Numbered from the stretch's first letter, positions 13,276-22,586 are shown. The stretch: 25,626 nt of DNA from Bacteroidales bacterium UBA1176 (GCA_002311645.1 DBYW01000022.1:1-25626); one strand, 5' to 3'. Program-made: numbers and translations. Notes: generated by a model from the sequence alone, not told the origin.

Positions 13276-14709
13276 ATGATTAATACAGAACGTGTTTTCA
13301 GCATCTTCCGTGAGCTGAATCAGATACCGCGCCCTTCGCATCACGAGGAGCGCGTGGCTGACTATCTTTGCCAATTTGCAGAACGGCTGCAGTTGGAGTA
13401 TGAGCGCGACAAGGAGAACTGCGTGGTGATACGCAAGCCCGCCACTCCCGGGCACGAGGCTGCCGCGCCCATAGCCCTGCTCAACCACATGGACATGGTA
13501 TGCGTGGGGATGAGCGACCCGCTGAACGACCCCGTCGTGCCCTGCGAGGAGAACGGCTGGATGAAAGCCCGCGGCACCTCGTTGGGCGCCGACAACGGCA
13601 TCGGCCTTTCGATGGCACTGGCTGTGCTCGAGGACGACAGCATCGTGCATCCCGCACTCGAGGTCATCACGACCACCAACGAGGAGGACGGGATGACGGG
13701 TGCATCGCAGCTGGGCAAAGAGTTTCTGAAAGGCCGCAAGGTCATCAATCTCGATTCGGAGGACTACGACACCATCACCACTGGCGCGGCGGGCGCCTGC
13801 CTGCAGTTCCACCGCATCCCGATAAGAAGGATGCCTGCACCGGACAACATTCTCAGCTGGCACTGCATCCGCATTGAAGGCGGTTTGGGCGGCCACTCCG
13901 GCGTCGATATCAACAAGGGACGCTGCAGCGCTCTCATACCTGCCAAAGCCATCCTGGAAACTATATGCGCCCAAGACAGCGGCATTGAAGTTGCCGATAT
14001 CCAAATCGGCGAGGCCAACGCCTCCATTGCCTCGAAGGGCGAGATGGTGATTGGCATTGCCACGGAAGCGGCAACCGAGGGTGTAAAGAAACGAGTGGAC
14101 AGCGTCAATCAGTGGTTGCGCGAGCAATTTGGCAGCAGCGACCCCAATATCACTTGCAGCGTTGAAGAAAGAGGAAAACAAGACACCGTCATACCCAAAG
14201 ACGTTGTGGTGGCACTCCTGAAGAGTCTGGAGCAGGTGCCGCAAGGTATGGTCAAGATGAGCGAGGCGATGCCCGGCACGGTGGAGACATCCAACAATGT
14301 GGGGCGAATCGTGGCGGAAGCAGACCACCTCTTCGTCTCGACCCATACGCGCAGCTTCATCGACAGCAAAATGGCGGCATTGAGCAAGGAGATCGCCAAA
14401 GCCTTTGCCGCTGCCGGCGCCGAATCGGAAGTGGTGATGTCGGCGCCCGCCTGGCAGGAGGACCAGCAGTCGCCATTCCTGCAGCTGGTCAGCGACACGT
14501 TCCAGGATGTGTTGGGCTGGCGTCCCCGTATGGTAGCGATGCACTTCGTCCTGGAGGCGGGTTTCTTCGTGCAGCACTATCCGGGCATCCAGATCGCCAG
14601 CATCGGCCCGCGCATCGTGGAGCCTCATTCCACCAGCGAGAGGGTGGAGCTGAGGACCATCGACGACATTTGGCAGGTGCTGTTGGAGTTGCTGAAACGA
14701 TTGGCGTGA
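13276..14709 (+). CDS. pepD: Aminoacyl-histidine dipeptidase (peptidase M20C, PepD-like)
   Basis: A 477-residue cytoplasmic zinc dipeptidase that cleaves Xaa-His and other dipeptides. It has the usual length and motifs: the first metal ligand in NHMDMVC (H71, D73), the bridging aspartate in SLGADNGIGLSM (D106), the catalytic glutamate pair TTNEEDGMTGA (E136, E137), D160 in INLDSEDYD, the lid domain with GGLGGHSGVDINKGR, then MHFVLEAGFF, and the late histidine in IGPRIVEPHS (H451). All metal and catalytic positions are present. The start at 13276 (MINTERVFSIFRELNQIPRPS) matches the family. It has its own promoter element and appears to be a single-gene transcript. Confidence 0.93.
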   Translation: MINTERVFSIFRELNQIPRPSHHEERVADYLCQFAERLQLEYERDKENCVVIRKPATPGHEAAAPIALLNHMDMVCVGMSDPLNDPVVPCEENGWMKARGTSLGADNGIGLSMALAVLEDDSIVHPALEVITTTNEEDGMTGASQLGKEFLKGRKVINLDSEDYDTITTGAAGACLQFHRIPIRRMPAPDNILSWHCIRIEGGLGGHSGVDINKGRCSALIPAKAILETICAQDSGIEVADIQIGEANASIASKGEMVIGIATEAATEGVKKRVDSVNQWLREQFGSSDPNITCSVEERGKQDTVIPKDVVVALLKSLEQVPQGMVKMSEAMPGTVETSNNVGRIVAEADHLFVSTHTRSFIDSKMAALSKEIAKAFAAAGAESEVVMSAPAWQEDQQSPFLQLVSDTFQDVLGWRPRMVAMHFVLEAGFFVQHYPGIQIASIGPRIVEPHSTSERVELRTIDDIWQVLLELLKRLA

Positions 14710-14765
14710 TATAAGAATTAAAAATGACTATGTATCACCACCGATATGTGCGTCTAGTTATACGT

Positions 14766-14891
14766 GCAGATTGACGCAGATTTTTAAAATCACAATACAC
14801 TTAAAATTTTACAAGCAAATACGTGTGATACGCGGAGATGATTCTCCCGCAGAACGCGCAGATTGCCGCAGAATATTTTGCAAAATCACAA
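14766..14891. repeat. Imperfect direct repeat in the pepD downstream region
   Basis: Two units share the pattern GCAGATTGnCGCAGA followed by a short A/T stretch and AAAATCACAA. Unit one is 14766-14780 with 14786-14795, unit two 14858-14872 with 14882-14891. They lie in the 206-base gap between two convergent genes. No terminator hairpin is seen here. Confidence 0.6.
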
Positions 14892-14915
14892 CATCTAACG
14901 TCCAACATCCAGCGT

Positions 14916-17300
14916 CTAACGTTTCTTCAGCAGTGGTGAACGGCTCAGGTCGGTGGGGTTGGTGCCCGGGACTCCTTCGGGCACGGGGATGCCGAGCTTC
15001 TTGAAGTGTTTCTTCCAATAGAGGGGGATTTTCCCGTCCGCATCCCGCCAGTTCATGGGCTTGGCCTCGAAAAAGTGGTTGTCGCCTTTGTCTTCGTAGT
15101 CGTTGAGGAAGCATTCGTAGATCAGCTCGGAGCAGTAGAGTGCCTTGTTGTTGGGCCGGAAGACGTGATCGTAGGGTTGGCCGATGAAGGAGCGGGCACG
15201 CGTCAGCACGGTATTCTCGTCAAGGCGACCCACAAACTCGTAAACATCGGGGAAAGGCAGACTGTCACCGGGGTTGTACAGGAACGGGCGTCGGGCAACG
15301 CCATACTGCGGGGTGGCATCGATGATCCAGACGGTGTCGCCGACACTCTCCACTAAGGCCACATGCGAGTATTGTCCGGTGCTTGCCCGCACTGCACCGC
15401 CCATGCCCGCAGTGTCACTGAAGAAGAGCAGGTTGCAAGGCTGCAGGAAAGACAATGGGTTCAGGTGTCTGCGCAGATTCATGCCGACAGGCATCATAGG
15501 CCGCAGTGCCTTCCACAGCCCAGGCTGGCAGGTGGTGAAGGCCATGTCGGTCCCGCGAATTTGCATCGGCAGCAACCACGGGAAACATTCCCCACAGTCT
15601 TTCTGACTGCTGCCATGGGCTGTCAGGGTGTCGCCGTCACGATTGACGAAGACAACTTTGTAGCCGGCATACGAGGTGCAGCCGCCCAAGTTGTGGAATA
15701 TTTCTTTCAAATCGACCGTTCCCTCATGAAGGCCGAAATCTTTCGGGATGGGGAAGAGACTGTATTGTTCACCAAGACGGGACAATGCCAGCTCCACACT
15801 GCTGGCTGCGATTGAGTACGGTTTATGCCAAGAGGGATCCACGGTGTTCTCGCTTTCCACAAGGTTGTCGCCAGAACGCGTATAGCTCACGATATGATCG
15901 TCATAATGGAAACATCCTCCATAGTAGGTCTTGATGGTCACACTTTCCAATCCGCTGTGTACAAAGGCTTCCGTTGGATTTTTGTAGATATAGGGTTCCG
16001 TGAGGCCGTTGGTGTCGATGCTGAAGTTTTCCCGAATATAGGCGTTGTTTCCGGGTCCGCGAAGGATGATGATGCGGTCGGTGTGGTCGGGGTCGGGGAA
16101 TATTTCTTGCACCGACAACGGCTTGGCGATGCGGTACCAGCCTTGGCCGTCCTGCAGGTAGATGCTTTCCCCGTCGGTGCGCCACAAGCGGCCGCCGTGA
16201 CGGATGGTGGGCAGAGCCTCTCTTCCGTATCGGCCATTTTGTTTTTCGGTTTTGTCGAAAAACTCGTCCAGGGTCATCTCCTCAGTGAAGAATCCGCAGA
16301 TGTCTGCTTGCCCGTCTGGACGGATGCGCACCACACCATCAGGTGTTTCCAAATAAATATGTCCGTTGAGCGTGCCGCGGATGTTTTTATAGTACACATC
16401 ATCGCGCACTAAACGCCAATGTTCCATATCCTGCATCAGCACCAGCTGGCCGCTGTCGGTGATGCCCCACAGCTCGCCGGTGGCGTCGTCCACCTCGTAA
16501 TTCACCACATTCAGCGGCATGGGCTGCCAATGGAGCTGCGCCCCTATAGGGGTGTAGGCCACGGTTCTTGCCTCCGAGACAATCAGCCATTGCCGCCAGG
16601 GGCGTATGCGATGGATCCAAGTGTCTGTGTAGTACAGGTTCTCCAACAGTCCTTGATCAAGAGGGGTAGTGAGTTTTGTGGCGGTGTTCCAGTTATCGGT
16701 GGTGTGGTAAAGCCCATTGCCGTAGGTGCCGGCGTAACCATCGTTGGCATTGGTCATGTAGAGCTCTTTGATGCCGTTTTCATCGTCTTTCTTTTTTACG
16801 AATGGTGGCATAAGGGAGGTGTATGTGCGCCCGCTGTCGGTGCTGTAAGCTAAGTTCTCGAATTTGCGTCCGCTACAGGAGGCTATCCACAAGCGTCCGT
16901 CGGGGTGGAAACAGAATCCGCGTGTCCAAATGAGTTTCGGATCCACTTTGACAGTGTCCCAATGAGATCCTCCATCGGTGGTGCGCAACACATAACCGCT
17001 TTGATGCAGGTAGCCCGCAGCCACGGCTGTTTTCGGGCCAAATCCCGCCACATGTTCGAAGGTTTCCCCTCCCAGATAGTCATCATCCTCGGAAGTTAAC
17101 ACGGTACGCCAAGAGCCCCCCATGCTGTCAGCCATCCAAATGTGGCCGCAACCGTCGTACATCCACAGTTGGCCTGTGGTAGAGATGTCAACATTGGCGT
17201 AGCATGGAATCTTCAAATCGACGCGGCGGTCGCGCTGCTGCGACAACCCCATTTGCGCCAACAGCATGGCGGCAAACAGTATTGGGATTGTTCTTTTCAT
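14916..17300 (-). CDS. Secreted beta-propeller protein with C-terminal YiiX/C92-like papain domain
   Basis: A 794-residue exported protein. It begins with a signal peptide (MKRTIPILFAAMLLAQMGLS, cleaved before QQRD). Residues 30-420 are a BNR/Ycf48-like propeller with repeated sequences such as YVLRTTDGGSHWDTV and LAYSTDSGRTYTS. A middle region (about 470-600, cysteine-containing) is not recognised. The last 170 residues are a permuted NlpC/P60-type amidase of the YaeF/YiiX (C92) family: LLFFSD, YSHVALVE (H646), DATPQYGVA, ALYCSELIYECF (C723) and the end VPEGVPGTNPTDLSRSPLL. These domains usually cut amide or peptide bonds in the envelope. It is transcribed away from the nucleoside hydrolase and converges on pepD. 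Confidence 0.8.
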   Translation of the reverse strand: MKRTIPILFAAMLLAQMGLSQQRDRRVDLKIPCYANVDISTTGQLWMYDGCGHIWMADSMGGSWRTVLTSEDDDYLGGETFEHVAGFGPKTAVAAGYLHQSGYVLRTTDGGSHWDTVKVDPKLIWTRGFCFHPDGRLWIASCSGRKFENLAYSTDSGRTYTSLMPPFVKKKDDENGIKELYMTNANDGYAGTYGNGLYHTTDNWNTATKLTTPLDQGLLENLYYTDTWIHRIRPWRQWLIVSEARTVAYTPIGAQLHWQPMPLNVVNYEVDDATGELWGITDSGQLVLMQDMEHWRLVRDDVYYKNIRGTLNGHIYLETPDGVVRIRPDGQADICGFFTEEMTLDEFFDKTEKQNGRYGREALPTIRHGGRLWRTDGESIYLQDGQGWYRIAKPLSVQEIFPDPDHTDRIIILRGPGNNAYIRENFSIDTNGLTEPYIYKNPTEAFVHSGLESVTIKTYYGGCFHYDDHIVSYTRSGDNLVESENTVDPSWHKPYSIAASSVELALSRLGEQYSLFPIPKDFGLHEGTVDLKEIFHNLGGCTSYAGYKVVFVNRDGDTLTAHGSSQKDCGECFPWLLPMQIRGTDMAFTTCQPGLWKALRPMMPVGMNLRRHLNPLSFLQPCNLLFFSDTAGMGGAVRASTGQYSHVALVESVGDTVWIIDATPQYGVARRPFLYNPGDSLPFPDVYEFVGRLDENTVLTRARSFIGQPYDHVFRPNNKALYCSELIYECFLNDYEDKGDNHFFEAKPMNWRDADGKIPLYWKKHFKKLGIPVPEGVPGTNPTDLSRSPLLKKR

Positions 17301-17495
17301 TTCATTACATTTTTGTGTTACAATGGTAGACTTCCAGTTATTACATTTTGCGTCACCGCAAACCAGTGTGCATAGTGCATTAATACACCAGAATCAGCAA
17401 ACAAGGCGCAAAAATAATAAAAAATGGATAGTCGCGCGAAACAATCCATCTGTGGACTGAGATTTTGTATTTTTGCAGCCTTGATAGTTTAAAGT
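17301..17495. other. Divergent intergenic region
   Basis: These 195 AT-rich bases separate two divergent genes. A -7 element for the rightward gene is at 17468-17475. No strong element for the leftward gene or other structure is visible. Confidence 0.5.
17468..17475 (+). promoter_or_regulatory. -7 element for the nucleoside hydrolase operon
   Basis: TATTTTTG fits TAnnTTTG, 20 bases before the ATG at 17496. The -33 element is not clear. Confidence 0.5.
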
Positions 17496-18578
17496 ATGAA
17501 AAAGATACAAAAAATATTGTTTTTCGTGCTGGCAGTTTTTCTGCTATTTGCCTGCACCAGAGAGAATCCGATGCCGGATCCCCCACGGCCATCCGTGCCG
17601 CTAATCATCTTCGACACGGATATCGGCAGTTCCACCGACGACCTTTTCGCGATGCAAATGCTCTACCATTATGCCTCCCAGGGACGTTGCCAGCTGCTGG
17701 GCGTGGTGGTGGATCGTATGGGCGACACCAACGCCGTCGTGGCCGACATTATGAACAACTATTATGGTTTTCCGACGTTGCCGCTCGCCTTGGAGCGCAA
17801 CGGCACGTACAATCGCTATGCGTTCATCAACTATACCCCCATTGCACAATTTACCGATGATGAGGGTAACCTGATGTTCGACCGCACCTACAGCGACTAC
17901 TCCGTCCTCCCCGACGGCTACGTGCTGTATCGCCGCCTGTTGGCCCGTGCTCCCGATCACAGCGTCACTATTATGTTGACAGGCATCCCTTCGACAATCG
18001 CGAATCTCCTGACATCGGATGCCGACCAGTATTCGACGCTGTCGGGTGTGGAATTGGTGCGCCGTAAGGTGAAGCGGCTCTATTTTATGGCCACAAAACT
18101 GACACTGGATGGGGAACAGAACGCCAGCACCGGCTACAACATCGCGATGCATCCGGAAGCCGCTAGCACTCTCTTCGACCTCTGGCCCGATGACGTGGAC
18201 ATCATACTCTCGCCCAGCGCGGCTGGCGACGCAGTGGATTATGCTCCCGAAATGGTGATCAGCGATATCAACTGGACAGATATCCACCCCCTGAAACAGA
18301 TATATATGCATTACGACTGCAACACGGGACAGCGAATGTGGGACCCGATGCTCCCTATACAAGAGATTGAAGGAGAGGGCACCTTCGCGCTCTCGCCCCG
18401 CGGGCACCTGACTCTTACCAACGACGGGCACGTCAATTTCACCTATGACCCCAAGGGCAATTGCCGTTACCAGATGCCCGGCGACGAGGCCTGGGCACAA
18501 CGTATGCTGAATCTCATACGCGCCTCAAACCGCTGCGGAAATATAAGCACAAAGCAATCCCTGCCCACTAATCTCTAA
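17496..18578 (+). CDS. Nucleoside hydrolase-like lipoprotein
   Basis: A 360-residue protein. The N-terminus MKKIQKILFFVLAVFLLFAC is a lipoprotein signal with the cysteine at 20, so it is exported and lipid-anchored. From residue 34 it has the inosine/uridine-preferring nucleoside hydrolase fold: LIIFDTDIGSSTDDLFAMQM (Ca2+ aspartates; the usual first variable position is S-S instead of D), LLGVVVDRMGDTNA, IMLTGIPSTIANLL, and the later NIAMHPEAA. These enzymes split ribonucleosides to ribose and base. The changed aspartate pattern could mean altered substrate. The gene is followed after 44 bases by an SGLT-type symporter, so the pair may salvage extracellular sugar or nucleoside parts. Confidence 0.82.
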   Translation: MKKIQKILFFVLAVFLLFACTRENPMPDPPRPSVPLIIFDTDIGSSTDDLFAMQMLYHYASQGRCQLLGVVVDRMGDTNAVVADIMNNYYGFPTLPLALERNGTYNRYAFINYTPIAQFTDDEGNLMFDRTYSDYSVLPDGYVLYRRLLARAPDHSVTIMLTGIPSTIANLLTSDADQYSTLSGVELVRRKVKRLYFMATKLTLDGEQNASTGYNIAMHPEAASTLFDLWPDDVDIILSPSAAGDAVDYAPEMVISDINWTDIHPLKQIYMHYDCNTGQRMWDPMLPIQEIEGEGTFALSPRGHLTLTNDGHVNFTYDPKGNCRYQMPGDEAWAQRMLNLIRASNRCGNISTKQSLPTNL

Positions 18579-18622
18579 TCCCTGTTCACTGATTAATATT
18601 CACTGCTCCCCAAACACCAACT

Positions 18623-20266
18623 ATGAACCCCGCATTTCACACGATAGACATTATCATTTTCGCCGCTTATCTGCTGGTGATTGTCGGCTTGGGTATCTGG
18701 ATTTCCCACCGCAAGAAGAACAAGGACAAGACTGCCGAGGACTATTTTCTCGCGGGCAAGTCATTGCCGTGGTGGACGATAGGTGCATCGCTGATTGCCG
18801 CCAATATCTCGGCGGAGCAGTTCATCGGGATGTCGGGATCTGGCTTCGCAGGCGGCTTTGCGGTTGCCTCCTACGAGTTTATGGCCGCCCTCACACTCAT
18901 CATCGTGGCCAAGTATTTTATGCCCGTGTTTGTGAAACAAGGCATCTACACCATCCCGCAGTTTGTGGAACAACGCTATTCGAGGAATCTCAAGACCATC
19001 TTGGCCGTCTTCTGGCTGGGACTTTTCATATTCGTGAACCTCACCTCCGTCCTCTTTCTCGGTGCCAAGGCTATCGACACCATTATCGGCACGGGCGACG
19101 GCTCACTCATCATCCCGGCCATTTTCGGACTGGGCTTCATAGCTGCGCTTTATTCCATCACTGGCGGGCTCTCCTCCGTGGCGTGGACCGACATCCTGCA
19201 GGTGGTGCTGCTCGTGGTCGGTGGCCTCATCACCACAGTGGTCGCATTGCTTTATGTGAGTCCCGACGGTACTATCGGATCGGGCATCCGTCATCTCTCT
19301 GATGCGGCAGGCGACCGGCTGCATCTGATTTTGCCCAAAGACGATCCCGAATACCACAACCTGCCCGGGATTGTGATGCTCATCGGAGGCCTGTGGGTGG
19401 CAAACCTCTACTATTGGGGTTTCAATCAGTATATCATCCAGCGCGCGTTTGCCGCCAAGTCGTTGCAGGAGGCGCAGAAAGGTCTGGCCTTCGCCGCCTT
19501 TCTCAAGCTGATCATACCCTTCATCGTAGTCATCCCCGGCGTTGTGGCCTATGTGATGTACACCGAAGGCAGTTTTGGCGCGGTGGAGGCGCTTACCAAG
19601 GCCAATGGCGCCCTCAACAACGACAATGCTTACCCGTGGCTCATCAGCACATTCATCCCCACCGGACTTAAGGGACTGGTGCTCGCCGCGTTGGCCGCTG
19701 CCATCGTTTCCTCCCTGGCCTCGATGCTCAACTCGGCCTCCACAATATTCACGATGGACATCTTCAGGCCCTATTTTGCCCCGAAAGTAAAGGAGAAAAC
19801 TGGCAAAGAGGTTCGTTTGGTGCCTGTGGGTCAGATTTCGGCAGGAGTATTCCTTGTCATCGCTTGCCTTATAGCCCCGATGTTGGGCAGTGTGGGACAG
19901 ATGTTCCAATATATCCAGGAGTATACCGGATTGGTGAGTCCGGGCATATTGGCGCTCTTCCTGTTGGGACTTTTCTGGAAAAAGACCACTAACAAGGGCG
20001 CCATCACGGGTGTGGTGCTTTCGATTCCCATTGCCTTGGCTCTCAAGTTTATGCCCATAGAGATGCCCTTCCTTGACCAGATGTTCTACACCTGTCTGCT
20101 TACAATGGCCATTATCGTGATGGTGAGTTTGAGCACCTGCGAGGGAGAAGATGATGTGCGGGCTATTCCTCTTGTAGCCAGTATGTTCAAGACGAAGCGC
20201 GATTTCCACATCGCCGCGTATGCAATCTTTGTGCTGCTGGTGGTGATTTATGCGGTGTTCTGGTAA
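18623..20266 (+). CDS. Sodium:solute symporter, SGLT type
   Basis: A 547-residue inner-membrane transporter of the SSS family with about 13 to 14 helices. It resembles Vibrio vSGLT along its length: AEDYFLAGKSLPWW, IAANISAEQFIGMSGSG, ASYEFMAALTLIIV, IYTIPQFVEQRYS, FVNLTSVLFLGA, VANLYYWGFNQYIIQR, FLKLIIPF, AAAIVSSLASMLNSASTIFT, YIQEYTGLVSPGI and LLGLFWKKTT. Residues that bind galactose in vSGLT have matches here (Q66 in SAEQFIG, E85 in ASYEFM, the N/Y in YYWGFNQY, K in FLKL, Q in YIQEYTG), so a hexose or related sugar is likely. It imports the solute together with Na+. It is the second gene of the operon from 17496. Confidence 0.93.
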   Translation: MNPAFHTIDIIIFAAYLLVIVGLGIWISHRKKNKDKTAEDYFLAGKSLPWWTIGASLIAANISAEQFIGMSGSGFAGGFAVASYEFMAALTLIIVAKYFMPVFVKQGIYTIPQFVEQRYSRNLKTILAVFWLGLFIFVNLTSVLFLGAKAIDTIIGTGDGSLIIPAIFGLGFIAALYSITGGLSSVAWTDILQVVLLVVGGLITTVVALLYVSPDGTIGSGIRHLSDAAGDRLHLILPKDDPEYHNLPGIVMLIGGLWVANLYYWGFNQYIIQRAFAAKSLQEAQKGLAFAAFLKLIIPFIVVIPGVVAYVMYTEGSFGAVEALTKANGALNNDNAYPWLISTFIPTGLKGLVLAALAAAIVSSLASMLNSASTIFTMDIFRPYFAPKVKEKTGKEVRLVPVGQISAGVFLVIACLIAPMLGSVGQMFQYIQEYTGLVSPGILALFLLGLFWKKTTNKGAITGVVLSIPIALALKFMPIEMPFLDQMFYTCLLTMAIIVMVSLSTCEGEDDVRAIPLVASMFKTKRDFHIAAYAIFVLLVVIYAVFW

Positions 20267-20280
20267 AAAAGATGAAATAG

Positions 20281-20871
20281 ATGCTTTATATCAACGACCA
20301 TATTGAAACCTTGGATTGGGAGGCACATCTTCCGGAACTCCCGGAGGATAGACGGGAGAAGTGTCTGCGTATCAAGCATGACACCGGTCGTCGGCAATGT
20401 GTGGCTGCATGGCTGCTGCTGCGCGAAGCGCTGCTGACGGAATTTGGGCTGACAGACGTACCGGATGTGGCCATTGCTGCATACGGCAAACCCTATTTCC
20501 CCAATAGGCCAGACCTACATTTCTCGTTGAGCCACTGTACTAATGCGGTGGCATGTGCGGTGGATGCACGGCCCGTCGGTGTTGACATCGAGCGGGTTCG
20601 CCCTTTCAAGGACACCTTGGCGGCATACGTGCTCAACGAACAGGAACTCGCACACGTACGTCAAGCCCCCAATCCCGCCTTGGCTTTCACCATTCTATGG
20701 ACAAAGAAGGAAAGTCTCCTGAAACTGACGGGAGATGGCTTGCGCAGAGACTTGAAGGAACTCCTGATGAATGCTCCGAACCATTTCCAAACACTGGTTG
20801 ATCCCGATTTGCAATATGTTTGCACATGCTGCGGGGACGGCGGGGATTTGGAAGTTCGGAATGGATGTTGA
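20281..20871 (+). CDS. 4'-phosphopantetheinyl transferase (Sfp type)
   Basis: A 196-residue enzyme that moves the phosphopantetheine arm of CoA to a serine of acyl- or peptidyl-carrier proteins. It has the central block HFSLSHCTNAVACAVDARPVG, the metal-binding VDIERVRPF (D102, E104), and FTILWTKKESLLKLTGDGL with the WTKKES motif (140-145) that completes the active site. The N-terminal half has RREKCLRIKHDTGRRQCVAA as in Sfp-type enzymes. The length is at the short end of the group. The gene starts 14 bases after the symporter and is the last of the operon. It converges on the asparaginase gene with a 28-base gap. The target carrier protein is not in the window. Confidence 0.88.
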   Translation: MLYINDHIETLDWEAHLPELPEDRREKCLRIKHDTGRRQCVAAWLLLREALLTEFGLTDVPDVAIAAYGKPYFPNRPDLHFSLSHCTNAVACAVDARPVGVDIERVRPFKDTLAAYVLNEQELAHVRQAPNPALAFTILWTKKESLLKLTGDGLRRDLKELLMNAPNHFQTLVDPDLQYVCTCCGDGGDLEVRNGC

Positions 20872-20899
20872 GAACAGTGTCGACAACTGGTGTAATTGT

Positions 20900-21934
20900 C
20901 TAATCTCTCGTAAGTTCCCCTCTTAGGGGCTGGCCGATGTAATGCTTGACCTCCTCAAGGGACAAATCCTGTCCGAGCAGGTACATCACCTTGGTCACCG
21001 CCGCCTCAGTAGTCATATCGTAGCCGCTGATGACGCCCACATCGGCAAGATGCTTGCCTGTAAGATAGCGCCCCATTTCCACGCCTCCGCCGCCCTTGCA
21101 CTGGGTGACGTTCACGATGATGATGTCGCGTTCCACAGCGCGCTTCAAAATGCTGGTGAATACGGAATTGGTGGGAGCGTTGCCCACCCCGAAGGTCTCC
21201 AACACCACAGCCTTCAGACCTGGCGTGTTGAATACAGATTCCAGAAATTCATTGCGGATTCCCGGGTAAATCTTCACTATGGCCACGTTGTCGTCCATCT
21301 GTGTGTGAAAACACAACTGTTCTTCCAAATTGGGTCTGAAGAGATTGGCCTTGTGATACTCCACGTGTGTGTTCACCTCGGCTAAAATGGGGTAGTTGGG
21401 CGAATAGAAGGCATTAAAACGGGAGGCATTGTCTTTGTAGGTGCGGTTGCCCCGGTATAGGTTGTTTTGGAAATAGATGCATACCTCTTGCAGCAGAGGC
21501 TTGTCATCCACATATTCGGAAGCAAAAGCGATGGCGTTCAGTATGTTGCGCCGTCCGTCGGTGCGGATGACCCCCAACGGCAGTTGCGCGCCTGTCAGGA
21601 TGACTGGCTTTGCAAGATTCTCCAGCAAAAAGCTCATCGCCGATGCTGTATAGGCCATTGTGTCTGTGCCGTGCAGGATTACGAAACCGTCGTAGTTGTC
21701 GTATTCGTTCTTCACCATCCGCGCCAAACGGACCCAGAAGTCAGGGTTCGTGTCGGAAGAGTCGATCAGTGGCAACAGCGATTGGAAGGTGATGTTGGCA
21801 TCAAGGAGATGCAGCATGGGCAACTGCTGGTAGATGTTCTTGAACTCGAAAGGTACCAAGGCCTTGCTCTCAGGATCCATCATCATTCCGATGGTCCCGC
21901 CGGTATAGATAACTAAAATCTTACGTTTGCTCAT
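20900..21934 (-). CDS. ansA: Type I asparaginase
   Basis: A 344-residue cytoplasmic L-asparaginase (asparagine to aspartate and ammonia). Motifs are the N-terminal catalytic YTGGTIGMMMD (T14 region), LIDSSDTNPDFWV, and the second catalytic block FVILHGTDTMAYTASAM (T90, D91). Then come VILTGAQLPLGVIRTDGRRN, the lysine region YKDNASRFNAF and the C-terminal GYDMTTEAAVTKVMYLLG. There is no signal peptide, which supports the low-affinity type I enzyme. It starts 13 bases after the endonuclease III stop on the same strand and is the third gene of that operon. Confidence 0.92.
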   Translation of the reverse strand: MSKRKILVIYTGGTIGMMMDPESKALVPFEFKNIYQQLPMLHLLDANITFQSLLPLIDSSDTNPDFWVRLARMVKNEYDNYDGFVILHGTDTMAYTASAMSFLLENLAKPVILTGAQLPLGVIRTDGRRNILNAIAFASEYVDDKPLLQEVCIYFQNNLYRGNRTYKDNASRFNAFYSPNYPILAEVNTHVEYHKANLFRPNLEEQLCFHTQMDDNVAIVKIYPGIRNEFLESVFNTPGLKAVVLETFGVGNAPTNSVFTSILKRAVERDIIIVNVTQCKGGGGVEMGRYLTGKHLADVGVISGYDMTTEAAVTKVMYLLGQDLSLEEVKHYIGQPLRGELTRD

Positions 21935-21947
21935 AGCGAAGAATGGA

Positions 21948-22586
21948 TTATGGTTTGACGAATGAATCGCAGATCGCAGTCAGAGGACACGTCTCGCAGT
22001 GGGGCTTGCGCGCCATGCAGATGTAGCGTCCGTGCAGCAGAAGCCAGTGATGAGCTTTGGAAAGGACCTCCCGGGGAAATTGGGCGACGAGTTGTTTCTC
22101 GACGGCATCTGGCGTGTGAGCGTCCTTGACAAGGCCCAGTCGGTGCGCCACACGGAAGACGTGCGTGTCCACGGGCATGGCGGTCTGGCCGAAGGCAAAG
22201 GCGAGCACCACATTGGCCGTCTTGCGCCCCACACCAGGCAATCGCGTGAGCCCCTCCATCGTGTCGGGCACCTCGCCACCGAATTCCGCCATCAGCATCT
22301 TGGCCATAGCCGACAGATGCGCGGATTTGCTGTTGGGGTAGGAGACCGACTTGATGAATGTTAGAATTTCGTCTTCCGTAGCTTGGGATAGCGCTGCAGG
22401 GGTGGGGTAGGTATCGAACAGCGCGGGCGTCACCATATTGACGCGCTTGTCTGTGCATTGCGCTGCCAGCATGGTGGCCACCAAGAGTTGATAGGCACTC
22501 GTATACTGCAGCTCCGAATGGACATTGGGCTGATGCTCTTCGAAATAATCGACAATGAACTTGATTTTGTCCTTGCGCTTTTTCAT
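21948..22586 (-). CDS. nth: Endonuclease III
   Basis: A 212-residue DNA glycosylase/AP lyase that removes oxidised pyrimidines in base excision repair. The helix-hairpin-helix LPGVGRKTANVVLAF carries the nucleophile K122; the catalytic aspartate is D140 in MPVDTHVFRV. The C-terminus has the 4Fe-4S cluster pattern C-x6-C-x2-C-x5-C (C190, C197, C200, C206). All correspond to E. coli residues (K120 and D138) with an offset of two. Its ATG overlaps the stop of the LytTR gene as ATGA, so the two genes are translationally coupled. Confidence 0.95.
   Translation of the reverse strand: MKKRKDKIKFIVDYFEEHQPNVHSELQYTSAYQLLVATMLAAQCTDKRVNMVTPALFDTYPTPAALSQATEDEILTFIKSVSYPNSKSAHLSAMAKMLMAEFGGEVPDTMEGLTRLPGVGRKTANVVLAFAFGQTAMPVDTHVFRVAHRLGLVKDAHTPDAVEKQLVAQFPREVLSKAHHWLLLHGRYICMARKPHCETCPLTAICDSFVKP

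Noticed and set aside
13261..14628. Long minus-strand frame opposite pepD
   Set aside because: It is histidine- and arginine-rich shadow coding of a GC-rich gene; the plus-strand frame has all catalytic motifs of an M20C dipeptidase.
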